Under the pieces are notes generated by a model, which saw nothing but the letters and a program-made list of their open reading frames with translations, was not told where the DNA came from and searched no databases. A program made the position numbers and the translations under genes. From Terebella lapidaria (lineage: Eukaryota > Annelida > Polychaeta > Terebellida > Terebellidae): a DNA stretch of 64,000 nucleotides. Where the stretch lies: positions 6,448,001 to 6,512,000 of the forward strand of contig OX424564.1 of NCBI GenBank assembly GCA_949152475.1. Reading direction: 5' to 3'. Positions 22,859 to 33,165 of the stretch are shown piece after piece (the first letter of the stretch is position 1; the number at the start of each line of letters is the position of its first letter).

Positions 22859-23560
22859 TTGATTTGCTCAACCAATTTGCTCTATCACTATCACAAAGCC
22901 CGGTACCATGACTGTCAACACCTAGCCAATCGGATTCTTAGGGCTCCCCATGCAGGAGTGGCTAAACGTTTGGCTAGTAAAATTCCTAGCCTGTCCCCGT
23001 TCTGGCATAAAAGTCAAAATGGTATCATGCGTCAACTTCTTCAAGTTAAGTTTAATTCTTGCAAATTGTTCCTTGACACTCTGATGGGTCTACCTGAAGG
23101 GTGTCACATTGTCCATCCAGTTCCTGACAGCCACTGGGGTGTTAATCGTCATGGTCAAGGTTCTAACTTCTTTGGCCACCTCCTAATGGACCTAAAACGT
23201 ACCAACTCTCCTACTAACAATCCTAAACCCTCTCGCTCTTCACCTCCATCTTCAAATAACACCCTTCCCAAAACCCTTCCCTCAGTGTCCACTGCTAACT
23301 GCTTCCAGCTCCCTGACACTCTCTCTAATCCTCCTTGCCTCTCATCATCTGATGATTGGCCACCTCTCTCTCACTCTTCTCCTGATAACCGCCTTAGTGC
23401 CACGCCCAAACGGCGTCCGCGCTCTCCTTCTTCTCTTGAACTCTCCTCTCTACCTAAGGCAAAAGCTCTCGCTTTGCCTCTCCTAGAAACTCTCCTAACA
23501 CCACTTTCCATGTATCTCCTTCCACTATCAGAGGGCCCAAACTCTTTGGGCCCTTCCTAA
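22859..23560 (+). pseudogene. NADAR (YbiA-like) domain ORF of a Penelope-type element
   Basis: The frame shows NADAR hallmarks: HYHKARYHDCQHLANRI, then IMRQLLQVKFNSCKLFLDTL, then SHWGVNRHGQGSNFFGHLLM with the diagnostic W-G...G.N..G..L. NADAR proteins act on NAD/ADP-ribose-related or riboflavin-pathway molecules (YbiA is an N-glycosidase); the role in a retroelement is unknown. The domain's N-terminal third is missing or unrecognisable and no ATG precedes it. A Pro/Ser-rich linker follows. The next domain is in another frame, overlapping at 23,556, so the original reading frame is broken. The T-S-P-rich linker and the RT start downstream tie it to one element. Confidence 0.7.
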
Positions 23561-24053
23561 ACTAACCTCCACTGTCGTCCTCGGCTCTTCTAACCTCTCT
23601 CGCATCACCAAATCCCCCGTCAGTGATATCCAAGTTGTGTCTTATCCTGGAGCTTTGTTCAACCATCTCAGAATGATGTTCACGGCCTGTAAAAAATCCT
23701 TTGATGCCCCCAAAAACTTAATCTTAAATGTCGGCCTGAACAATCAAATCTCCAAACCAAGTGTTACTTCAATTCCAGAGCTGAGGAATATGCTCAGCAG
23801 TGCTTTCCGAATCTTCCCCCACTCCAAAATTCTTATTCCAAAAATTAACTACTCAGACAATCTTCCGTCTGTAGAGAAACGCAACTTGGATATGATCAAC
23901 AGGGCTTTGGATGACATGAGTTCACGTTTCAGCAATCTCACAGTTGTTAAACAATTGGATCCAATCAAGTTCTCTACACAGCCAGATAACACACATTGGA
24001 CTGAACAAACGGCCAATGAAATGTTGAAATGCTGGCTCAGTCATTTAAACTAA
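23556..24053 (+). pseudogene. SGNH-hydrolase-like domain of the same element
   Basis: Begins TVVLGSSNLSR (block I, serine in GSS where GDS is usual). NLILNVGLNN resembles block III (G.ND/N). DNTHWTEQTANEML matches block V with D-x-x-H. The roughly 165 residues fit an SGNH/GDSL fold. Such esterase-like domains occur in the 5' proteins of several animal retroelements. It ends at a stop and overlaps the start of the RT N-terminal frame by 25 bases (24,029-24,053), in a different frame. Catalytic activity is not certain because block I is GSS. Confidence 0.6.
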
Positions 24054-24553
24054 ATCATTCTGAGAGTCCACCGAACTCCAGTACAACTAATTATGTTGTA
24101 AACCTCTCCAAATTTACACTTTCGGACACACAAATCGTTCTTCTAAATCGTGGTTTGACTTCTGTTCCCACATCCAAAATAACATTGGATCCAATTGAAC
24201 AAGCTGTGCAAGTTTTGGGTAGAAAACTCAAACTTCAAAATTATTTTTCTCATCATCCAAATTCATTCACACTAGATCAAAATTCACTCCAAAATCTACC
24301 TGGACACCACCCAGTTCCATGATTGACAAGCCTGTTTTAGATTGCATTTCGGCAATATTTAAAGAAATTGAAAATTTGAAAATTCAACCAGAAACCAAAA
24401 ACCTAACGAAAATGTGTCATCAAAAAAGCAGATGAAGGTAGTGCAGTCGTAATTATGGATAGGCAAAATTATATTAATGAAGGCCTTCGTCAATTATACA
24501 ATCCAGCTCATTACAGAGAAATTGACACTCCTCTTTACCTAGAAAATTCATAA
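24029..24553 (+). pseudogene. N-terminal region of the element's reverse transcriptase, truncated
   Basis: VVNLSKFTLSDTQIVLLNRG then VLGRKLKLQNYF is the conserved pre-RT block of this retroelement group. After frame shifts, MIDKPVLDC and KKADEGSAVVIMDRQNYINE and GLRQLYNPAHYREI follow; KADEGSAVVIMDR corresponds to the RT's KPADKGSAVVI motif. The catalytic core is absent: the sequence runs into another repeat by 24,660. Stops and shifts at about 24,322, 24,420 and 24,553 show it is dead. Confidence 0.75.
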
Positions 24554-24657
24554 AAGAACAAAAATGTTAAAAGGAATACGCAATTCTGGATGCCTTTCTG
24601 AAAAAGTATTCCAATTTCTTTTACCACCAGAACGCCCTTTTTAAAATTTCAGGAAGA

Positions 24658-24757
24658 TTCGATTGTAAACTTTAAAGATAAAAATGTATATGGTCGACGA
24701 CGACGGATGCATCGCCATACCACTAGAATATCGGACAAAAGGTCCGGTACCCTAAAA
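24658..24757 (-). mobile_element. End fragment of the hairpin-ended element
   Basis: Read on the minus strand, 'ggtaccggaccttttgtccg' ... 'ccgtcgtcgtcg' ... 'atctttaaagt' is a diverged copy of the left end at 9,727-9,830, in inverse orientation. It joins the dead RT to the start of duplication copy A2. Confidence 0.65.
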
Positions 24758-24760
24758 AGG

Positions 24761-25014
24761 GAAAAAGACATGGGTGTTTTTGACTCAACTAAAAATGCGA
24801 GAAACTTGTCCCAGATATCTTTGATGTGTGCTAACAGCATCTGAAGTTGTCTGAATCTGTCACACGGCCACATATAAGAATCTGAAAAATGTTGCAAATA
24901 AAACTGTGCTTGGAATATTGGAGTTTCGATGATGCTCATCAGACTGATTTTTGCTGTTATAATTCCTTCAGAAATGTCGCGAAAACAGCTCCCAATAATC
25001 GTGTCAACGTTCAT
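24761..25014 (-). pseudogene. Recurrent minus-strand segment 'SIIE..Q.QFY.QH' (A2 copy of U1)
   Basis: Open over about 85 residues: MNVDTIIGSCFRDISEGIIT, then SLMSIIETPIFQAQFYLQHF, then DRFRQLQMLLAHIKDIWDKF and LAFLVESKTPMSF. Relative to A1 a 5-base difference near the start restores one continuous frame that in A1 has a stop. No domain recognised. Confidence 0.4.
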
Positions 25015-26510
25015 GGCAAGTTTCTATCAAGAAAAGATTTTTTTTCCCAAGCTCTTAGAATAGAAATTTATGCATTAACCTATTTCCACTCAGGGAATAA
25101 AATTTGTGTTATGGTAGTGAGCTTTGACATCAGGCAAATGGTTATTCCGCAAATTCCAGATACATATATTCTGTTGGAATGCCATAGCCAGGAATCTATC
25201 CTTCACTTTTGCCAGTAGAATGCATACTTGGAGATTGTTGGAACGTTCAGTGGATTCCATGCTTTCATCTTGGTTCGTAATCCCACTCGAGTAGTTAATT
25301 GGAATGTATATAGAAAAATTCATTGCATCATATATTGTTATATTGAGTTCCGGTTGTGCTTTTTGTCCTGGCATGCTGCCATATACATCTGCAAGACAAA
25401 TGAACAATAAATTCCAATCTCCCAACATATTATTACTCTAGAGTTTACCATATAAAATGTTGTTTCCATCAAGTCCAAATCTTACTCATTGGCCATGACT
25501 CATCATGGCCAATGACCACTCATTGCACGGCGACTTCTGTAATAATTTTAAAATTGGAAATGTAGGACAACAATTTGACCCAATACCTCGTGTATATTCT
25601 CCTGTATATATATTTTCATATCATTCATCCCACGATGATCACAAGCCACGTATGAACCCGTGGGGTCTTCATCTCATAGGCGTGACAACACCGATCTAGC
25701 AGTGAGATCAACAATCTAGCGGAGACAAGTTTTATTGCCCCCTGTTTTTCTTGTCACTCTCTGTACCAAGAGCGGAAACGACTGGATTAGTTTTCTCTAC
25801 CGTCGAGTTTGAGGTTTATACCATAAGCTGAATCAGTTCGAATTCTCAACTAATTTCCTAAGTGACATACCAGGTATAGAAAACTTGGAACAGAGAGGAG
25901 GGTGCAACAGGTAGGCTAGAAAATGCAGTGGGAAAAGCAGTGGGATGCAAGTTGAATGACCAAGGTTATTTTAGATCGAAAACTTTCGAAAGTATTCAGT
26001 ACCATTCTGTTATTATTTTTCAAGATGTTCTCCATGGATTTCGCCTTAAACTATGGGATTGTCCCATTGTCGATATTCAATTATCCCACATCTATTTCAG
26101 GCAGATCAAGTCAAGTGTAGTGCAGATTCGTTCGAATCTCATCATCACAAGAATGTTTGCAAACTGACCAATCTCAGAATTATGTTGGTCGTTTCATGCA
26201 GTTGCTTAATCCCACGAACAGGAGCTCAAGTCACTACAAAATTTTTAGATATGCGAAACCTTGAATTCATATCTTTAAAATTGTTATTATAGTCTTAGAC
26301 ATACATTATGTAAACCACGTAGGTGTTTTATGACGACATCATCGACGCATGAACCAGAGTGCCTTCAGTAGCCCACTGAAAATGTCGTATAGGATGTAGT
26401 TACTGGAGTATTGGATGTAGTTACTAACAGCGAAACCAAAGTAATTTTATTGACTTGTTTGTGTCAACTAGTCAGTAAATGTAATTAGGACAATGGAGTT
26501 CTTGTGTTTC
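25015..26510 (-). other. Duplicated module U1, A2 copy
   Basis: The minus-strand frame 25,090-25,428 includes ILLAKVKDRFLAMAFQQNIC and NLRNNHLPDVKAHYHNTNF. The A1 counterpart has a stop after NLRNS. At 25,590-25,680 EDPTGSYVACDH recurs. It looks like decayed exons in intron-like DNA; the family is unidentified. The 60-bp core copy 4 is at 26,437-26,494. Confidence 0.35.
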
Positions 26511-29178
26511 AAATTATACAGTTCAGCGACCCCAAGTTACTTTCCTTGGTTTGGGCTCGAAATCGATCCATGACGGAGTTCAAATGAATGGGGTTAGTCA
26601 TACATATATATTGCTATCGAGGTCACTTGTAGGATGCGTGCTCATTAACATTAACGCGGCTTTGTGAAATAGTTATATTTGTAGTGTACTAGAGTGTATT
26701 ATAATGTGTAACTTCAATGATCGAGACATCACAACTATGTTCTTTACCAGGATTTCTCAACACAATGTACTATGCATATATTTACAATTTAAATTAATGT
26801 AATACATCAATCAATATGCAATTCATCAGTGTACATATTCATAGCGTCTATATTCATAGTGTATTTATTATGTAATGTAATATGGGTCCATACCCGATAA
26901 TTGGTAATGATACATGTCGCGTTGCATATTTCATGCTTTGAAGTGATATTGACAGAAAGTTTTACATGGTTTGAAGTGCATTTCTGTCCGAGCGAAGAAA
27001 ACATGCACATGTACACGTTAGGTATACATGTGTGCTTGATTTGTTCAAGAGATGCCCCTTTTTAACTGATGTTACTGTTCCTGATGGAGATCGTTTGAAT
27101 TTGTTGACAAAGCCGCCTTTCTCGCTGATTTGTAGCCCATGATACAACAGGATTTCAGGTTATTCGTATCTATCGAGGGTAAACTAGGTCAGTTCAGAGG
27201 TAGCTCTGAGTGGCACAGAAAACAGAATAATAGTAAAAGCGGCTAGCTCTTTCAAATTAATCCAACTAAATCACCATAGTTTGTTCCATAACCGATTTTT
27301 GAGGTCATCGGGCATACTTGTTGTTGATTTGGAACAAAAAAAATTTGCCAATGCAACTTTGTTGCCTCATAAATTCAACAAAAATGCGGTATCTTGCATA
27401 ATTTTACAAGATTGCAATCATTCTTTCATCAAATGACAAATGAGACCACATAATATACATATAACAGAATAAATTACTGTGTGTTAACACAGAGGTTGTT
27501 AAAGCGTGCGTGCTTATTGCCTGTATAACCACGTCGCCGACTCTTTGACCTCGAAATGATTTCCGAGGCTAAGGTCACTGTAATTATCTTGCTGTACATA
27601 ATCTGAAAGAGTAGAATTTGCTGGTTCTTGGTATGATAGTTCATTTGCTGTAATTTGCCGGTTCTTAGTATATATGGCTGTAAAACATTGTGACAGTACT
27701 GGAAAAATGTAAGGAATTCTAATTTTTGCAAATATTTTCTGCACGATGGCGTGGTCGATATAATGTCAATCATGGTCACCTTTATTACCCTGCTTTTGGT
27801 TTGTGTATGTTATCTGTTTTTTTCACTCCCACTTCGGAGAAAATGCTGAGAAGTCGGAGTTTTGTAAAAAAAAAAATCAATATCTCAAGAACCAATGGAG
27901 ATAATTTAAAAAAATCCAAAAGATATATGTTTCAAACCTTTCACACTTGCACTGCAAAAAAAGTATTACAGCAATTTAAACACATTTGAATTGTTAGTAA
28001 ATTGTCTAATTCTATGCCACATATTTGTGAACATTTAAACTCTGGAAACTGACAAAACATGTATTTGTATTCACAATGCACACTGGTCAATGCGCCACGC
28101 TCTCCATATCGTAGACGTCATCTTCCACATTTACTTTCACAAAACCAACTACTGATTCAATTACCACATCGTTCGTTCATTCACATGGTTCATGATTATT
28201 GAGCATAGCCATGGTTCAGGCGCCAATATATGGTCTTTAATTCATTCTTCCATCAATGCATTAGCACTCTGATTAAATTATTGACTTGTGAATTCTGCTT
28301 CAGCGACCACTGCTGTCACCCTTGAGGTATGACAGACGATAATGTTTCCTTGCAGCGTACTGGATATGTTTTGCTCTCTAAATGCAGATGGTAATATTAC
28401 CTGTTGGAGGTCGTTGTCTTGTATTGAATAAAGGTAGGTACCAAACGGATGTGTCCCAAACTAATACTTCAGATATAACAATGCGTTTTTTGTCAGTCCA
28501 GTCATAATAATGCGGTTTCTTTTAGTCCAGATATAATAATCAGCTTTTTTCAGACTATCATGGTACAATTGATTTGAGCTGATGATAATCAAATATATAC
28601 CAGAAGGATATATCGTAGACTTAATTTCCGCTGCTAAATAAAACCGCATTCTAATTCTTGTTCAATTATCGGAGCTTTATCATTTAACACTATCACCTTT
28701 TATCTTCTCGGGACAGTACTTCCACAAAGAACAATCTTTAGCATGGATCACGGAGTTCCCTGAATTCCCTGACATTACATATCGATTAGAATTTTAAAAG
28801 TACCCCCAATATTTTGTGGTTTTAGCAAAACTTGATACAAACAAACTGACGGAATGTTCCTTTCAGGAATTGATATGATTTTTTTTGTTGAAATCCAAAA
28901 TTTCAAAACAGCAGCTGACCCAAGATAGCAGCACTGGATTGCCCATAGCACAATATGCCGTGCCGTGTTTATCGAATTTGAATATTTTAACTCCTGATTG
29001 AGGTAACAATAACAATATGTCTTTTCTACCAATAACTCAGTGGAACCACTACCTTCCCAATATCCATCAAACGCAGCAGATATTGATCTGTATTCGGATT
29101 GCTACACATATACATGTAGTTGCTGATTTTAATTTGCATATTCTCAAGACAATACATCAACGAAACTCGCTCTGTCTT
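26511..29178. repeat. 2.67-kb recent duplication, first copy
   Basis: Nearly identical to 30,495-33,165 (scattered single-base changes and T/A-run length differences), much closer than either is to A1 (7,166-11,790). Contains the minus-strand frame GGFVNKFKRSPSGTVTSVKK. No complete gene. Confidence 0.9.
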
Positions 29179-29408
29179 TGCAGATTTCGCACGTTTCATG
29201 ATGTGCGACAAAATCGGGCCCCGTCACAAACTATGCAAAGAAGATGCATCTCGATAAATAGATTGATTAGAATAGATAAATCACATGAAGTGGAAAAGCG
29301 ATGGGACGTGAATCCGTCAAGAATGAAGATCCATTGAGAGTCATGAATCACATAAGAACAACAGTCTTATGACGAAATATGGACCACTAATTGCATTCTC
29401 AAAATGAC
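29179..29408. other. Duplicated spacer, unique part between the two 2.67-kb copies
   Basis: Matches A1 11,795-12,030 (gatgtgcgacaaaatcgggc onward). The second 2.67-kb copy lacks it. Confidence 0.7.
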
Positions 29409-29590
29409 TTTTATTACCCTCGCCCCGATAGGGGGAGAGGGTATTGCATTTGGGTCTGTCCGTCTGTCTGTCTGTACGCGCGCATACCTCGAAAACAAAT
29501 GGTTCGATCGACTTCAAACTTATGGCGATGAAGGGGATAAAAACGTCGAAATCGGATAAACATAGGGCCAAGGACCCTGTAGCTCACCGG
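29409..29590 (+). mobile_element. Fragment of the 'gggagagggtatt ... gtctgtccgtctgtc' element
   Basis: Begins ccctcgccccgatagggg, then gtctgtccgtctgtctgtct, then 'ggttcgatcgacttcaaact'. It is related to the first 180 bp of 36,405-36,600. It is inserted where A1 12,030 runs on uninterrupted. Confidence 0.6.
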
Positions 29591-30494
29591 AATTATAAGG
29601 CAACCATAATATTTCATCAAGTAGTAGTTTATTTCCACAGCATGTATATAACAAAATAATTATTTTATATATGAAAACAAGACACATTGCTGTGGGGGAC
29701 AGCACGTAGCCAAGGCTGTCTTCCCGTGCTGACCCCATGAAATAGAAAATAGTACAGTTATTACAGACATCAATGTAATGATACATTTAGCATACATTCA
29801 TACAGTATGGCATGGTATGTGCTGCCGCCGATGGGATTTAATGCGCTGACATGCCAATACCACCGCAACGCGAGAATGACACGAGCCACCTGAGCGCCAA
29901 GAGGAGAGCATGAAGCAAGTGGTAGCCGCCCAAGGCCACCACCTGCTTGACCGGGAAGCGATTTTGAATACAGTTATGGACAAATCATATATTTTTCAAA
30001 AACATTCATTGCAATATGGGTTATCGCAATTCACCACATTACTGTAACTATCAATTAACTTACGAGTAAGTGATGATTTCAATACGTTTCTGTTAGAACA
30101 TGTTCTACAGGACGATTCTAAATTGTTCCATACAAGTCCAGCATTGTAAAAAGCACAATTTCGGGAAAAATTGGTTCGAGGGATCGGTAGATGTACACAG
30201 TTTTCCTGTCGGGTTCTGCTGCTCGATTGGTGTTGCGGATAGAATTGGCGGAACGATACCGGAAGACGATCGTTCAGATAGTCAAAAACAAACAAAGCCG
30301 ATGTCAGGGTATAAAGATCACACAGTTTGATAATATTGCTTCGTTTAAATAATGGTTCTGTGTGAGATTTGTATTTAGATTTGGTGATTATTCGGATAGC
30401 TCTTTTTTGCAGTTTACAAATTTTCCCTATCGAAGCGCTTTTGCCCCATGCTAATAAGCAGTAGTTTAAATGGCTATGAATTAACGCAAAATAC
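29591..30494 (-). mobile_element. 5'-truncated LINE with RT C-terminus
   Basis: Minus-strand frame 29,996-30,494 reads MYFALIHSHLNYCLLAWGKS, then KLQKRAIRIITKSKYKSHTE and PLFKRSNIIKLCDLY. This is the C-terminal 'thumb/connection' region common to Jockey/CR1/RTE-type reverse transcriptases (LIH.HLNYC...W; LQKRAIRI; PLF...I). Catalytic motifs are missing because the copy is 5'-truncated at exactly 30,494. The 3' UTR runs left to about 29,591 and includes an AATAAA on the minus strand near 29,630. The frame has no internal stop. A1 lacks it. Confidence 0.8.
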
Positions 30495-33165
30495 AAATTA
30501 TACAGTTCAGCGACCCCAAGTTATTGTCCTTGGTTTGGGCTCGAAATCGATCCATGACGGAGTTTAAATGAATGGGGTTAGTCATACATATATATTGCTA
30601 TCGAGGTCACTTGTAGGATGCGTGCTCATTAACATTAACGCGGCTTTGTGAAATAGTTATATTTGTAGTGTACTAGAGTGTATTATAATGTGTAACTTCA
30701 ATGATCGAGACATCACAAAATTATGTTCTTTACCAGGATTTCTCAACACAATGTACTATGTATATATTTACAATTTAAATTAATGTAATACATCGATCGA
30801 TATGCAATTCATCAGTGTACATATTCATAGCGTCTATATTCATAGTGTATTTATTATGTAATGTAATATGGGTCCATACCCGATAATTGGTAATGATACA
30901 TGTCGCGTTGCATATTTCATGCTTTGAAGTGATATTGACAGAAAGTTTTACATGGTTTGCCGTGCATTTCTGTCCGAGCGAAGAAAACATGCACATGTAC
31001 ACGTTAGGTATACATGTGTGCTTGATTTGTTCAAGAGATGCCCCTTTTTAACTGATGTTACTGTTCCTGATGGAGATCGTTTGAATTTGTTGACACAGCC
31101 GCCTTTCTCGGTGATTTGTAGCCCATGATACAACAGGATTTCAGGTTATTCGTATCTATCGAGGGTAAACTAGGTCAGTTCAAAGGTAGCTCTGAGTGGC
31201 ACAGAAAACAGAATAATAGTAAAAGCGGCTAGCTATGTCAAATTAATCCAACTAAATCACCATAGTTTGTTCCATAACCGATTTTTGAGGTCATCGGGCA
31301 TACTTGTTGTTGATTTGGAACAAACATTTTTTGCCAATGCAACTTTGTTGCCTCATAAATTCAACAAAAATGCGGTATCTTGCATAATTTTACAAGATTG
31401 CAATCATTCACTCATCAAATGACAAATGAGACCACATAATATACATATAACAGAATAAATTACTGTGTGTTAACACAGAGGTTGTTAAAGCGTGTGTGCT
31501 TATTGCCTGTATAACCACGTCGCCGACTCTTTGACCTCGAAATGATTTCCGAGGCTAAGGTCACTGTAATTATCTTGCTGTACATAATCTGAAAGAGTAG
31601 AATTTGCTGGTTCTTGGTATGATAGTTCATTTGCTGTAATTTGCCGGTTCTTAGTATATATGGCTGTAAAACATTGTGACAGTACTGGAAAAATGTAAGG
31701 AATTCTAATTTTTGCAAATATTTTCTGCACGATGGCGTGGTCGATATAATGTCAATCATGGTCACCTTTATTACCCTGCTTGTGGTTTGTGTATGTTATC
31801 TGTTTTTTTTTCACTCCCACTTCGGAGAAAATGCTGAGAAGTCGGAGTTTTGTAAAAAAAAAAAATCAATATCTCAAGAACCAATGGAGATAATTTAAAA
31901 AATCCAAAAGATATATGTTTCAAACCTTTCACACTTGCACTGCAAAAAAAAGTATTACAGCAATTTAAACACATTTGAATTGTTAGTAACTTGTCTAATT
32001 CTATGCCACATATTTGTGAACATTTCAACTCTGGAAACTGACAGAACATGTATTTGTATTCACAATGCACACTGGTCAATGCGCCACGCTCTCCATATCG
32101 TAGACGTCATCTTCCACATTTACTTTCACAAAACCAACTACTGATTCAATTACCACATCGTTCGTTCATTCACATGGTTCATGATTATTGAGCATAGCCA
32201 TGGTTCAGGCGCCAATATATGGTCTTTAATTCATTCTTCCATCAATGCATTAGCACTCTGATTAAATTATTGACTTGTGAATTCTGCTTCAGCGACCACT
32301 GCTGTCACTCTTGAGGTATGACAGACGATACTGTTTCCTTGCAGCGTACTGGATATGTTTTGCTCTCTAAATGCAGATGGTAATATTACCTGTTGGAGGT
32401 CGTTGTCTTGTATTGAATAAAGGTAGGTACCGAACGGATGTGTCCCAAACTAATACTTCAGATATAATAATGCGTTTTTTGTCAGTCCAGACATAATAAT
32501 GCGTTTTTTTTTTAGTCCAGATATAATATTGAGCTTTTTTCAGACTATCATCATACTATTGATTTGAGCTGATGATAATCAAATATATACCAGAAGGATA
32601 TATCGTAGACTTAATTTCCGCTGTTAATAAAACCGCATTCTAATTCTTGTTCAATTATCGGAGCTTTATCATTTAACCCTATCACCTTTTATCTTCTCGG
32701 GACAGTATTTCCACAAAGAACAATCTTTAGCATGGATCACGGAGTTCCCTGAATTCCCTGACATTACATATCGATTAGAATTTTAAAAGTACCCGCAATA
32801 TTTTGTGGTTTTAGCAAAACTTGATACAAACAAACTGACGGAATGTTCCTTTCAGGAATTGATATGATTTTTTTGTTGAAATCCAAAATTTCAAAACAGC
32901 AGCTGACCCAAGATAGCAGCACTGGATTGCCCATAGCACAATATGCCGTGCCGTGTTTATCGAATTTGAAGATTTTAACTCCTGAATGAGGTAACAATAA
33001 CAATATTTGTTTTCTACCAATAACTCAGTGGAACCACTACCTTCCCAATATCCATCAAACGCAGCAGATATTAATCTGTATTCGGATTGCTACACATATA
33101 CATGTAGTTGCTGATTTTAATTTGCATATTCTCAAGACAATACATCAACGAACTCGCTCTGTCTT
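30495..33165. repeat. 2.67-kb recent duplication, second copy
   Basis: Starts at aaattatacagttcagcgac, immediately after the LINE's 5' end, and ends where the sequence jumps to the A1-12,315 equivalent. Near-identical to 26,511-29,178. Same minus-strand frames, no complete gene. Confidence 0.9.

Noticed and set aside
21728..24553. Naiad-type Penelope element with GIY-YIG naturally N-terminal to the RT
   Set aside because: The GIY-YIG frame ends with a stop, followed by 570 bp of non-coding and two other domains before the RT. Two adjacent partial copies explain this better.
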